A DNA stretch of 64,000 bases from Planctomycetota bacterium (GTDB taxonomy: Bacteria > Planctomycetota > Planctomycetia > Planctomycetales > Planctomycetaceae): positions 1-64,000 of the forward strand of contig JAQCEJ010000011.1 in assembly GCA_027618475.1 (NCBI GenBank), written 5' to 3'. The notes under the pieces were generated by a model. The model had not been told where the DNA came from, searched no databases, and saw only the letters and a program-made list of their open reading frames with translations. Position 1 is the first letter of the stretch, and each line of letters begins with the position of its first letter. The position numbers and the translations under genes are program-made. This document shows, in pieces, positions 27,595 to 35,991 of the stretch.

Positions 27595-29052
27595 TTACGC
27601 GAGCAGCTTCTGCACGACGTGCGGTTCTTCGACGCCGGTTAACCGCGCTTCGAGACCCTGGTGTTTGTACGTCAGCTTCATGTGATCGAAGCCGAGGCAG
27701 TGCAACATCGTCGCTTGCAGTTCGTGCGGATGAATGCGGTCTTCGACGGCGTGATAGCCGATCTCGTCGGTCTTGCCGACGACCTGTCCTCCTTTGATCC
27801 CTCCGCCGGCGAGCAACATCGTAAATCCGTAGGGATGATGATCGCGGCCGAGCGCTTTGGGATTCACGCCGCGGCGGACTTCGTTCATCGGGGTGCGGCC
27901 GAATTCGCCCCCCCAGACGATGAGTGTATCTTCGAGCAACCCGCGCTGCTTGAGGTCGTGTATCAAACCGGCGGCTGGGAGATCGGTCATTCCGGTGTTG
28001 ATGCCGAGATAATGCTCGAGGTTGCCGTGGTCGTCCCATGTCGAATGGTACAACTGCACGAACCGCACGCCCCGTTCGATCATCCGCCGGGCAAGCAGGC
28101 AATTCGTGCCGAACCAGTTCGTCTTTTTGTAATTGAGGCCGTACAGCTCTTGCGTCGCGTAGGTCTCATCCGAGAAGTCGAGCAACTCGGGTGCCGCCGT
28201 CTGCATGCGGTAGGCGAGTTCGTACGCGGCGATGCGCGAGAGAATTTCGGGATCGCCGGTTTGCTCGTGACGAAGTTGATTGAGGTCGCGAATCGCATCG
28301 AGCCGCGAACGTTGCGTCACCGGCGTAATGCCGTCGGGGTTCGAGAGATGCAAAATGGGATCTCCTTCCGAACGAAACGTTACGCCACGATAGTACGACG
28401 GCAGATAACCGTTGTTCCACAGCGCAGAGCCGGCGTCGACTCCTTTCCCCGAATTCGAGAGCAGCACGACGAAGCCCGGCAGATTTTGCGATTCGCTGCC
28501 GAGACCGTAGGTGACCCACGACCCCATCGCTGGATGCCCGAACTGAGGCGAACCGCATTGCAGCAGGAGTTGGCCGGGATCGTGATTGGGACTCGTCGTC
28601 CACATCGAACGAACCATGCAGATGTCGTCGGCACAGGTGCCGAGATTCGGTACGAAATCGGAAAACTCCATCCCGCATTCGCCGTATTTGGTGAACTTCC
28701 TCGGACTCGCAAAGACCGTGGCGCTCCCTTGAATCAGCTTGTCGGGGAGCCCTTCGAGAAACGAGGGAGGCACCGGTTTGCCGTTCATTTCCTGCATGAT
28801 CGGCTTGGGATCGAACAGGTCGAGATGACTCGGCCCTCCCGCCATGCAGATGAAGATCACCCGCTTTGCCGTCCCCGTAAAGTGCGGAAACTTCGGGGCC
28901 ATGGGATGCGTATTCGACGTCGGTTCCGACGATTCGGCGGTCAGGCCGTCTTGCGACATGATGTCGCCGAGCGCCATCATGCCGAGTCCGCAGGCCGATT
29001 GCTGCAAGAAACGCCGTCGTAGCAATAATCCGGGATCAAATTGAGCGTTCAT
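27595..29052 (-). CDS. DUF1501 protein, partner of the third PSD1 gene
   Basis: The 485-residue product is started at the ATG at 29052, preceded by CAGGGAGAATACA. It begins with a Tat-like RRRFLQQSACGLG and has FICMAGGPSHLDLFDPKP, ARRMIERGVRFVQLY, LKQRGLLEDTLIVWGGEFGR and GRDHHPYGF. The final residues show the C-terminal domain seen in the PSD1-paired group. It lies 64 bases downstream of the PSCyt1-PSD1 gene on the same strand, so the two are probably one operon. An upstream extension to 29205 overlaps the PSD1 gene and is rejected. Confidence 0.93.
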   Translation of the reverse strand: MNAQFDPGLLLRRRFLQQSACGLGMMALGDIMSQDGLTAESSEPTSNTHPMAPKFPHFTGTAKRVIFICMAGGPSHLDLFDPKPIMQEMNGKPVPPSFLEGLPDKLIQGSATVFASPRKFTKYGECGMEFSDFVPNLGTCADDICMVRSMWTTSPNHDPGQLLLQCGSPQFGHPAMGSWVTYGLGSESQNLPGFVVLLSNSGKGVDAGSALWNNGYLPSYYRGVTFRSEGDPILHLSNPDGITPVTQRSRLDAIRDLNQLRHEQTGDPEILSRIAAYELAYRMQTAAPELLDFSDETYATQELYGLNYKKTNWFGTNCLLARRMIERGVRFVQLYHSTWDDHGNLEHYLGINTGMTDLPAAGLIHDLKQRGLLEDTLIVWGGEFGRTPMNEVRRGVNPKALGRDHHPYGFTMLLAGGGIKGGQVVGKTDEIGYHAVEDRIHPHELQATMLHCLGFDHMKLTYKHQGLEARLTGVEEPHVVQKLLA

Positions 29053-29116
29053 TGTATTCTCCCTGGTATCGTTCACCGCTAAATCGCAATGTTCGCGAAG
29101 CGGAAAGGTACTTTTT

Positions 29117-31783
29117 TCAATCCCGTGTGATAAATTCATGGACGTTGAGTAACACGCTCGCCAACCCGGTCCACGCGGCACCTTCGGCCGGATCGACACC
29201 TTCAATTTTGGTGGCGAATAACGCTTCGGCCGATGCCGGGTCGTTCTGGAACAAGAGATGCTGCTCCAGAAAATAGGCTTGCAGCAGTGCCAGTTCTTCT
29301 TCGGTCGGATTTCGCGAATACGCCAACTGAAAACCGTACGTCACGCGTTGATTGAAATCGCTCGAAGCTTCGGTCATCAAGCGCCTGGCGAAATGCTGCG
29401 CCGCCTCCACGAACACCGGGTCGTTCAGCAGCGTGAGCGACTGCAACGGCGTATTTGATCGTTCGCGGCGCGTGCAGGCACGACTTAAGGCCGGGGCATC
29501 GAATGTGACATCCTGTGCAAATGGCGAAAGACGTTGAATCCACGTATATAAACCGCGTCGATATTTCTCGACTCCTTCGCTCGCCTCCCAGGTGTTGTCG
29601 AAACCTTCCATCGCCACCGAACTCGGCTGCTCGGGAAATACGCACGGCCCGTGCATTTTTGGATACAACAACCCGCTGACGGCCAGCGTGATATCGCGGA
29701 CCTGTTCGGAATTCAGCCGCAAACTCGCTTGCCGCGAAACCCAGACGTTATTCGGATCGCGCGCCGCGATATCGGGGCGTGCGGCCGACGACTGCCGATA
29801 GGTCGCGGACGTGACAATCAGCCGGTGAAATGCCTTCATGCTCCAATCGAGCCGTTGGAGTTCGAGGGCCAGCCAGTTGAGCAGTTCGGGATGACTGGGG
29901 AGTTCCCCCTGCAAACCGAAATCGCCCGACGACGTGACAATTCCGCGACCGAAGAATTCCTGCCACGTCCGATTGGCCGTTACGCGCGACGTCAGGGGAT
30001 GTTCGGGCGAAACAAGCCAGCGGGCGAGCGCGAGACGATCGGTTCGGGAATTTTCAGGGAGGGCCGGTAAAGCGGCAGGGACGCCGACATCGACATCGAT
30101 TCCCTTCACGCGGAAATCACCCCGCACATGAATATAGGTCTGTCGCGGCACCTGCATCTCGCGCATGGTGGGGGCGCGGGTCGCCTTGGGAAATTCCTTG
30201 TCGAGTTCCAATAATTTCGGACGAACTTCGCCCAGCTTGTATTCGGTGAATTTCGTCGGATCGATCACCGAGCCGTGCGACAGAAAGTAATCCATCAGTC
30301 GAAATTTTTGATTTTTCGTCCGTTTCTCGGCTCCCAACTTGACGATTTCGCACCCTTCGAGTTGCCCTTCGCCGTAATGTCCTCCCCAGACGAGACCGAG
30401 GACTTCCCACTGGCGATCCCAGATGTGATCTTCTCCGGGATTGGCCTCGGCTTGCAACAGCCGGGCTTCCCATGCCGCCAACAATTCGTCGAGGCCGGGC
30501 TGATAGGGAGAGACAATTTCATCGCGACGGCGTTCGTATTCCTCACGGGTCGCTTCCCAGTCGGTGATTTCATTCGGCAGGGGAGCGTCGATATTCAGTT
30601 CGTCGGCGTGATCGAAATACGCATAGAGCTGATAGAACTCTTTCTGCGAAATGGCGTCGAACTTGTGATCGTGACAGCGGGCACAGCCAACCGTCAGCCC
30701 GAGCCACGTCGCACCGACAATCATCGTGCGGTCGACAACTTGTTCGACGCGGTATTCTTCGAGGTCGGCTCCCCCTTCGCGATTGCTGAGGGTGTTGCGG
30801 AGAAACCCGGTTGCCAGCAACTGATCTTGCGTCGGTTCATCGAGCAGATCCCCCGCGAGTTGTTCGATGGTGAATTCGTCGAACGGCAGATCGCCATTCA
30901 GCGCTTTCACCAGCCATTGACGATACCGCCAGGCGACGGGACGTTTTTGATCGGTGAGAAACCCGTCGGTGTCGGCATAGTGGCAGAGATCGAGCCAGGG
31001 CCGCGCCCAGCGTTCGCCATAGGAGGGCGACGCCAACAAGCGGTCGACGAGTTTTTCGTACGCTTCGGGATCGTCGTCGTTCACAAATTCCGCCACGTCT
31101 TCGGGTGTCGGAGGGAGGCCGATCAAATCCAAGGTCACACGGCGGATCAGCGTTTCGCGATCTGCTTCGGGCGACGGTGTTACCCCCTCCTGATCCAGTC
31201 GGGCCAGAATGAACGCATCGATGCCGTTGCGAACCCATGCGGGTTGAGAAACTTCGGGAACCGCCGGCTTCTCGATCGGCTGTAACGACCACCATTCGCG
31301 GGCTTTTTTCTTGGCGGCGTTCTCTTCGTGAGCCACGAGAACATGATCGTCGGGCCAGGCCAACCCTTCATCGATCCAACGCTTGATTATCGCAACGTCT
31401 TCATCAGACAGCGGATCGCCTTCAGCCGGCATGATCACGCCGTCGGCGTGCGTCTGGGAAATCATCGCATACAGCGAACTCTTCTCGGCGCTCCCCGGTT
31501 CGATCGCAACACCGGCATATCCCCCTTTGAGAGCATGCTCGCGCGTATCGAGTTGAAACCCGCTCTCGGGATCGTCTTTACCGTGGCAGCTTAAGCATCG
31601 GGATTCGAGGAGCGGTTTGATTTTTGTCGCGAAGTCGATTTTTGGCGCGTCGGCGTTCTCGGCTTCGTCGGCAAAACTCCCGGTGCGAACGCCAAAAACT
31701 CCCGTTGCGATCGCAAGCACCGCACCGCCGATCCAGGGAGCAAGCCACGCTTTGCCGCGAATTGGGTTCATATCACTCATCAT
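29117..31783 (-). CDS. PSCyt1-PSCyt2-PSD1 exported protein
   Basis: This 888-residue protein has an N-terminal hydrophobic segment (about residues 15-32, signal peptide or anchor), PSCyt1 with CLSCH at residues 63-67, PSCyt2/DUF1549 (about 170-375) with GCARCHDHKFDA, an intermediate helical stretch, and PSD1/DUF1553 (about 600-880). AAGGAATGTGCG precedes the tandem ATGs at 31783 and 31780. It lacks the LamG domain found in the similar protein at 7027, so the three PSD1 proteins each differ in accessory domain. It heads a two-gene operon with DUF1501 on the minus strand. Confidence 0.92.
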   Translation of the reverse strand: MMSDMNPIRGKAWLAPWIGGAVLAIATGVFGVRTGSFADEAENADAPKIDFATKIKPLLESRCLSCHGKDDPESGFQLDTREHALKGGYAGVAIEPGSAEKSSLYAMISQTHADGVIMPAEGDPLSDEDVAIIKRWIDEGLAWPDDHVLVAHEENAAKKKAREWWSLQPIEKPAVPEVSQPAWVRNGIDAFILARLDQEGVTPSPEADRETLIRRVTLDLIGLPPTPEDVAEFVNDDDPEAYEKLVDRLLASPSYGERWARPWLDLCHYADTDGFLTDQKRPVAWRYRQWLVKALNGDLPFDEFTIEQLAGDLLDEPTQDQLLATGFLRNTLSNREGGADLEEYRVEQVVDRTMIVGATWLGLTVGCARCHDHKFDAISQKEFYQLYAYFDHADELNIDAPLPNEITDWEATREEYERRRDEIVSPYQPGLDELLAAWEARLLQAEANPGEDHIWDRQWEVLGLVWGGHYGEGQLEGCEIVKLGAEKRTKNQKFRLMDYFLSHGSVIDPTKFTEYKLGEVRPKLLELDKEFPKATRAPTMREMQVPRQTYIHVRGDFRVKGIDVDVGVPAALPALPENSRTDRLALARWLVSPEHPLTSRVTANRTWQEFFGRGIVTSSGDFGLQGELPSHPELLNWLALELQRLDWSMKAFHRLIVTSATYRQSSAARPDIAARDPNNVWVSRQASLRLNSEQVRDITLAVSGLLYPKMHGPCVFPEQPSSVAMEGFDNTWEASEGVEKYRRGLYTWIQRLSPFAQDVTFDAPALSRACTRRERSNTPLQSLTLLNDPVFVEAAQHFARRLMTEASSDFNQRVTYGFQLAYSRNPTEEELALLQAYFLEQHLLFQNDPASAEALFATKIEGVDPAEGAAWTGLASVLLNVHEFITRD

Positions 31784-31886
31784 CGCACATTCCTTAACGA
31801 TTGCATCATCTCAACATTCTGACTGAAGTCTTCGTTTCGATTGTCGTCTGTGGAGACAACGACAATCGCTACGAACGGCTATTGCG

Positions 31887-32540
31887 CTATGCTTTATCGA
31901 TTGCCGATCGTAGCGAACGATAGGCGGCATCGGCCAGCGTATCGACAACCGTCATTAAATCTCCTGCATACGTCTTTCGCAACCAGGCCCGTGCCATGTG
32001 GGCGCTGGGGCCGATGATCAATGAAAAATAGATCGTTCGATCGAGGCGAATCAACTCTCCGCAATCGACAAATGGTTGCAGATGCAGCCAAACGGCTTGA
32101 GCAAAACTGTCCGATTGATGTTTATACTCTTCGCGAATGCTGCCGATCACATCGACCAGCCCCATTCGTGTGAGATACAGCCCCAATTGCGGGTTATCGA
32201 CGGTCGTCGCCATGTGCGTGGCGATCATGGCGCGGATCAAACCCTGAGCCGTGGTTTCGCGGCTCATCGCGGCGACGACGCGTTTGTGATAGTCCTTCAT
32301 CCCCTCGATAAAGAGTGTCAGGGCAATTTCGTCTTTACCACGAAACAGATGATAAATGCTGCCGTGGCTCGCGCCGGATTTCTGGCGAATCTGGTCGATG
32401 GTCGTCCCTTCAACGCCGTATTCGAGAAAACAATCGAGCGCGGCATCGAGAATCGAGCGTCGCCGCACTTCGGTCGCTTCGCGCCGCCGCACGCCGTTTC
32501 TCGCTCCGTTTCGTTTTGTGGTTGAAATGAGAGTCTTCAT
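31887..32540 (-). CDS. TetR/AcrR family transcriptional regulator
   Basis: The 217-residue protein has an N-terminal helix-turn-helix (about residues 27-73: RSILDAALDCFLEYGVEGTT, then IRQKSGASHGSIYHLFRGKD), and a larger C-terminal ligand-binding region that is mostly helical. TetR proteins usually repress transcription until they bind a small ligand, which is unknown here. The ATG at 32540 is only 17 bases from a likely operator, with no strong Shine-Dalgarno, so it probably represses itself. The nearest divergent gene is a DUF1501 gene 220 bases away, so control of that gene is possible. Confidence 0.9.
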   Translation of the reverse strand: MKTLISTTKRNGARNGVRRREATEVRRRSILDAALDCFLEYGVEGTTIDQIRQKSGASHGSIYHLFRGKDEIALTLFIEGMKDYHKRVVAAMSRETTAQGLIRAMIATHMATTVDNPQLGLYLTRMGLVDVIGSIREEYKHQSDSFAQAVWLHLQPFVDCGELIRLDRTIYFSLIIGPSAHMARAWLRKTYAGDLMTVVDTLADAAYRSLRSAIDKA

Positions 32541-32556
32541 AAGTTAGAATCATATT

Positions 32557-32577
32557 CTAGATTGACAGTCTAGTCAA
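32557..32577. promoter_or_regulatory. Probable TetR operator
   Basis: Two overlapping inverted repeats lie just upstream of the regulator gene: CTAGA-N7-TCTAG (32557-32573) and TTGAC-N6-GTCAA (32562-32577). Overlapping dyads of this size are typical for TetR-family operators that bind two dimers. The TTGAC half also resembles a -35 box for a plus-strand transcript. Confidence 0.6.
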
Positions 32578-32759
32578 CGATTGAGATGATCATCCGGTTG
32601 AAACGGAACGAAAAATCTGTCGATTGAAATTGCACTCCATTCACGCGAATGAGAGTGGTCGTCTGGTTTTTTTCCCGATACGATAAGTAAGCGGTTCATA
32701 CTTATTCTTTCGTATGCTCTCAAACTCTTTTTGTCTCTGATTTTTCGGAGCCGATCGAA

Positions 32760-34139
32760 ATGTTAAATCTGGGGTCTCGAACGTTAAAAACCTGCGCCGG
32801 AGTCTCTCGCCGTGAGTTGCTGCAACTGGGGGGATGCTCGGCACTCGGACTCTCGCTGCCGCACCTGCTCGGCGATTCCGTGCGAGCCGCCACGGCGCAC
32901 GGCAAAGTGAAATCGGTCCTGTTGCTCTGGCTGTGGGGCGGACCGAGTCATCACGAGACTTGGGATCCCAAGCCCGATGCACCGTCGAAAATACGCGGGT
33001 GTTACTCGCCGATCGCGACGGCAAGCCCCGGCGTGCAGATCAGCGAATTGCTGCCGATGGCTGCCGCTCATTCGCGGCAGTTCACGATCATCCGCAGCAT
33101 GGCCCACGACATGAAGGACCATAACCAGGGAGGGACCGTCGCGCTCACCGGCAGCACCAACGGTTCGCAGGCCTCCGGAGGCGTTCCGTTCCCCGGCCGT
33201 GTCAGGCCGAGTATGGGTTCGCTGATTTCTTATCTTACGAGAGAACGTGCCTCCGAATGGCCGTCGTTCACGTGCATCGGTCCGAACTGTAAAGTGAGTG
33301 GTGCCGACTTGCGCGGCCAACTTGCCAGTGCATTGGGAGCGGCTCACGACCCGTTTCGTCTTGATAGTTTTACATTCGAGGAGGGTTTCAAAATCCCCCC
33401 CTCCATCGAACCGCTCTCGGACGTTGCCGATCAGCGTTTCAGTTCGCGACGTTCGCTGCTCACCGAACTCGATGAATGGCAGCGCACGGTGGAAACGGCA
33501 GGCGAAGTCGAACGCTACAACGACGTCCGTCAGAAAGCGTTTGGACTGCTCACCTCGACTGCGACAAAAGCAGCGCTCGATCTCGAATCGGAATCCGAAG
33601 CGATGCGCGATCGCTACGGACGCACGGTCTTCGGCCAGAACTGCATTCTCGGTCGCCGGCTGATCGAATCGGGGGTGCCGTTTGTGCAAATCAACTGGAG
33701 CGGCGACGCCGAGGATGAACAGCAAGGGGGAGACGGCGGTTGGGATCTCCACTACCGCCTCTTCGAACGCATGCAAGACCGTTACTGCCCGATCTTCGAT
33801 CTCGGTTTCACGGCATTGCTCGATGATCTCGAACAGCGTGGTTTGCTCGAATCGACGCTCGTGCTGGCAATGGGTGAATTCGGCCGCAGCCCCGAAATCA
33901 GCAGCATCGGCGGACGCGAACATTGGCCTTACGGTTATTCGATGGTCGTCGCCGGCGGTGGCACGCCCGGCGGTTCGGTGATCGGTTCGACGACGGCCGA
34001 TGGCGGTTTTCCCGCCGATCGTCCGGTGCATCCCTCCGATCTCATTTTGACCGTCATTGAAAAAATGGGACTCGACCGCTTCGATCTCTTCGCCCGCGAC
34101 TCCGCCGTCCTCGGTTCGTCAATCGAAGAACTTTCATAG
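32760..34139 (+). CDS. DUF1501 protein without a PSD1 partner
   Basis: The 459-residue product carries a Tat-like signal (VSRRELLQLGGCSALGLSL) and DUF1501 landmarks LLWLWGGPSHHETWDPKP, GRRLIESGVPFVQINW, LEQRGLLESTLVLAMGEFGR and GREHWPYGYS. GGAGCC lies ten bases before the ATG. It is followed after 85 bases by the propeller/LamG gene, which is on the same strand. By its GREHWP motif it groups with the lone DUF1501 proteins at 11961 and 44631. Confidence 0.92.
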   Translation: MLNLGSRTLKTCAGVSRRELLQLGGCSALGLSLPHLLGDSVRAATAHGKVKSVLLLWLWGGPSHHETWDPKPDAPSKIRGCYSPIATASPGVQISELLPMAAAHSRQFTIIRSMAHDMKDHNQGGTVALTGSTNGSQASGGVPFPGRVRPSMGSLISYLTRERASEWPSFTCIGPNCKVSGADLRGQLASALGAAHDPFRLDSFTFEEGFKIPPSIEPLSDVADQRFSSRRSLLTELDEWQRTVETAGEVERYNDVRQKAFGLLTSTATKAALDLESESEAMRDRYGRTVFGQNCILGRRLIESGVPFVQINWSGDAEDEQQGGDGGWDLHYRLFERMQDRYCPIFDLGFTALLDDLEQRGLLESTLVLAMGEFGRSPEISSIGGREHWPYGYSMVVAGGGTPGGSVIGSTTADGGFPADRPVHPSDLILTVIEKMGLDRFDLFARDSAVLGSSIEELS

Positions 34140-34154
34140 ATGTTGAATCGTCCT

Positions 34155-34202
34155 CGTTCCCAAGCTCCGCTTGGGAACGCAAGTCTTCGAAGCTCCGCTT
34201 CG
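34155..34202. repeat. Composite CGTTCCCAAGC palindromic repeat (inverted copy)
   Basis: CGTTCCCAAGCTCCGCTTGG and the following CGCAAGTCTTCGAAGCTCCG form a 48-base element that is the reverse complement of 20228-20275, with a few substitutions. The first half is an 11-bp stem with a 3-base loop. It lies in the leader of the downstream gene. Confidence 0.75.
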
Positions 34203-34224
34203 CCGAACGTCACATGAGGTACTC

Positions 34225-35853
34225 ATGAAGTCCGTTATCACAGTTTTCGTCGCACTCATCGGCCTGTTGACAATTTCGACGCTGCGTGCAGACGACGAGG
34301 CCGTCCCCCAACCAACGCGTCTCACCAAATCCTACTTCTCGAAGTTTTTCCTTCGTTTCTCGCCCGATGGATCGCACATCGCCTACAGCACGCATTACGC
34401 CAATCGCCGCGCGTCGAATCAGATTCTTGTCGGTATGCGGCTGATGAAAGCCGACGGCACTGACGACAAACGCATCCTGACGGAATACGACAGTCGCGTG
34501 CAGATGCAGGAACATCCCTGCTGGTCCCCCGATGGCAAACATCTCTTAATCTCCGGCGGCGGGAACGACACGGGCAATTCGTCCAAAGACGTGCACATCG
34601 CCGACGTCGACGAGATGTTCGACATCAGCAACTTGCGAAAAGTTGTCCCCGGCGACGGCGTCACTCTGGGCGAAGAGCCCTGTTATTCGCCCGATGGAGA
34701 ACACATTCTTGTCTCCACGCCGTCCGAACAGCTTTTTATCTTCGACGCCGACGGTAAGAATCAATCGAAACTCGTGCAGGTTGATGGCCTGTATTGTCAT
34801 CAACCCGACTGGTCGCCCGATGGAGAGTGGATTGCGTTCGCCTCCGATCGCGACGGAAATATCGAGATTTACAAGGTCCGCTGGGACGGAACCGAATTGA
34901 CGCGACTGACCGAAGCCGAAGGGATCGACGCCCGCCCCCGCTGGTCGCCCGACGGAGAGTGGATTCTCTTTACCTCCAATCGCAGCGGTAATATGGATCT
35001 GCACGTGATGCGGCACGACGGCAGCCTTGTGCAGAATCTGACGAATCATCCTGCGCTGGATGACCAGGCCGATTGGCATCCTAATGGCGAATCGATCGCT
35101 TTCGTGTCGATGCGCGACGGCGGTTACGATGTGTATTCAATTCGCGTCCCGAAAGAGTTACGCGTTTCACCCGATCCCCCTCCGAGCACCCGTCCTACGA
35201 AATCGACCGGCGATCTGGTCGCCTATTATTCGTTCGACCGTGTGATCGACGGCAACCTCGTTCGAGATCAGATCGGACGCAATCACATGTCGGTCTTCGA
35301 TGCCCAGTTGGTTGAACAAAACGGACATAGCGCCCTCGAATTCGACGGCGAGAAATCTTACGGCGTCTGCGGCAACGGTGCCGACCTGCGACTCGGCGGA
35401 CCGATGACGTTATCGTTCTGGGTGAAGCCCGCGAGCGATGCGGGCAATGGATATGTCATCTCGAAGCAGGCATGGAACGTCTATCTAGGGCAGGGGGTGC
35501 CGAACTTCGAAACCCGCGACGCGGCCAATGCCAACTGGGACACGTTGCGCGGTGCAGCAGCGGTGCCGCTCGGCCAATGGTCGTTCATTACGGTTGTCTT
35601 CGATAAGGAGGGGGGCAAGCTGCTGATGTACGTCAACGGTCAGTTGATGAGCGAAAAAGAACGCACCGACGGCGAACTCGGCAACTACGCCGGCTCGCCG
35701 CTCGAAATCGGCCACTACGTCGCCTCGCGGACACAGAAGTACAAGGGCCTGCTCGATGAGTTCCGCATCTACCGCGTCGCCCTTTCGGCGGAGAAGATTG
35801 CTCAAGAATTCGCAAGCCAGTCGGCGGAAGTGGGACTGCATATCGAAAAATAA
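34225..35853 (+). CDS. Secreted TolB-like beta-propeller fused to a LamG domain
   Basis: The 542-residue protein starts at the ATG at 34225 (TGAGGTACTC upstream) and has a signal peptide (SVITVFVALIGLLTIS). Six PD40/WD40-like beta-propeller units follow, each with an SPDGxxI or HPNGxxI motif (for example WSPDGEWIAFASDRDGNIEI), covering about residues 40-315. The C-terminal part (residues 330-530; DLVAYYSFDR ... GLLDEFRIYRVALS) is a LamG/concanavalin-like domain. Such fusions occur in planctomycete secretomes and suggest binding to carbohydrate or protein, which is inference. The reading frame extends back to 34171, but that start lies in the repeat. Confidence 0.9.
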   Translation: MKSVITVFVALIGLLTISTLRADDEAVPQPTRLTKSYFSKFFLRFSPDGSHIAYSTHYANRRASNQILVGMRLMKADGTDDKRILTEYDSRVQMQEHPCWSPDGKHLLISGGGNDTGNSSKDVHIADVDEMFDISNLRKVVPGDGVTLGEEPCYSPDGEHILVSTPSEQLFIFDADGKNQSKLVQVDGLYCHQPDWSPDGEWIAFASDRDGNIEIYKVRWDGTELTRLTEAEGIDARPRWSPDGEWILFTSNRSGNMDLHVMRHDGSLVQNLTNHPALDDQADWHPNGESIAFVSMRDGGYDVYSIRVPKELRVSPDPPPSTRPTKSTGDLVAYYSFDRVIDGNLVRDQIGRNHMSVFDAQLVEQNGHSALEFDGEKSYGVCGNGADLRLGGPMTLSFWVKPASDAGNGYVISKQAWNVYLGQGVPNFETRDAANANWDTLRGAAAVPLGQWSFITVVFDKEGGKLLMYVNGQLMSEKERTDGELGNYAGSPLEIGHYVASRTQKYKGLLDEFRIYRVALSAEKIAQEFASQSAEVGLHIEK

Positions 35854-35991
35854 TACTCGTTTCCTGCGCCCCAAAATTTATCCACTTGGGTGGTCGCGTC
35901 GAATCCCCGAAGTTAACATACGGCTTGGTTTTTTTCGAGTTTTTAACTCGCATGAACGCTCGTAGCATAAATCCAGGGGATGAGTCCAACC

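Noticed and set aside
27661..29022. A 453-codon plus-strand open frame
   Set aside because: It is antisense to the DUF1501 gene. Long antisense frames are a side effect of the codon use of these GC-rich genes.
32784..34031. A 415-codon minus-strand open frame
   Set aside because: It is fully antisense to the DUF1501 gene, rich in His/Arg/Thr, with no recognised domain or ribosome binding site.
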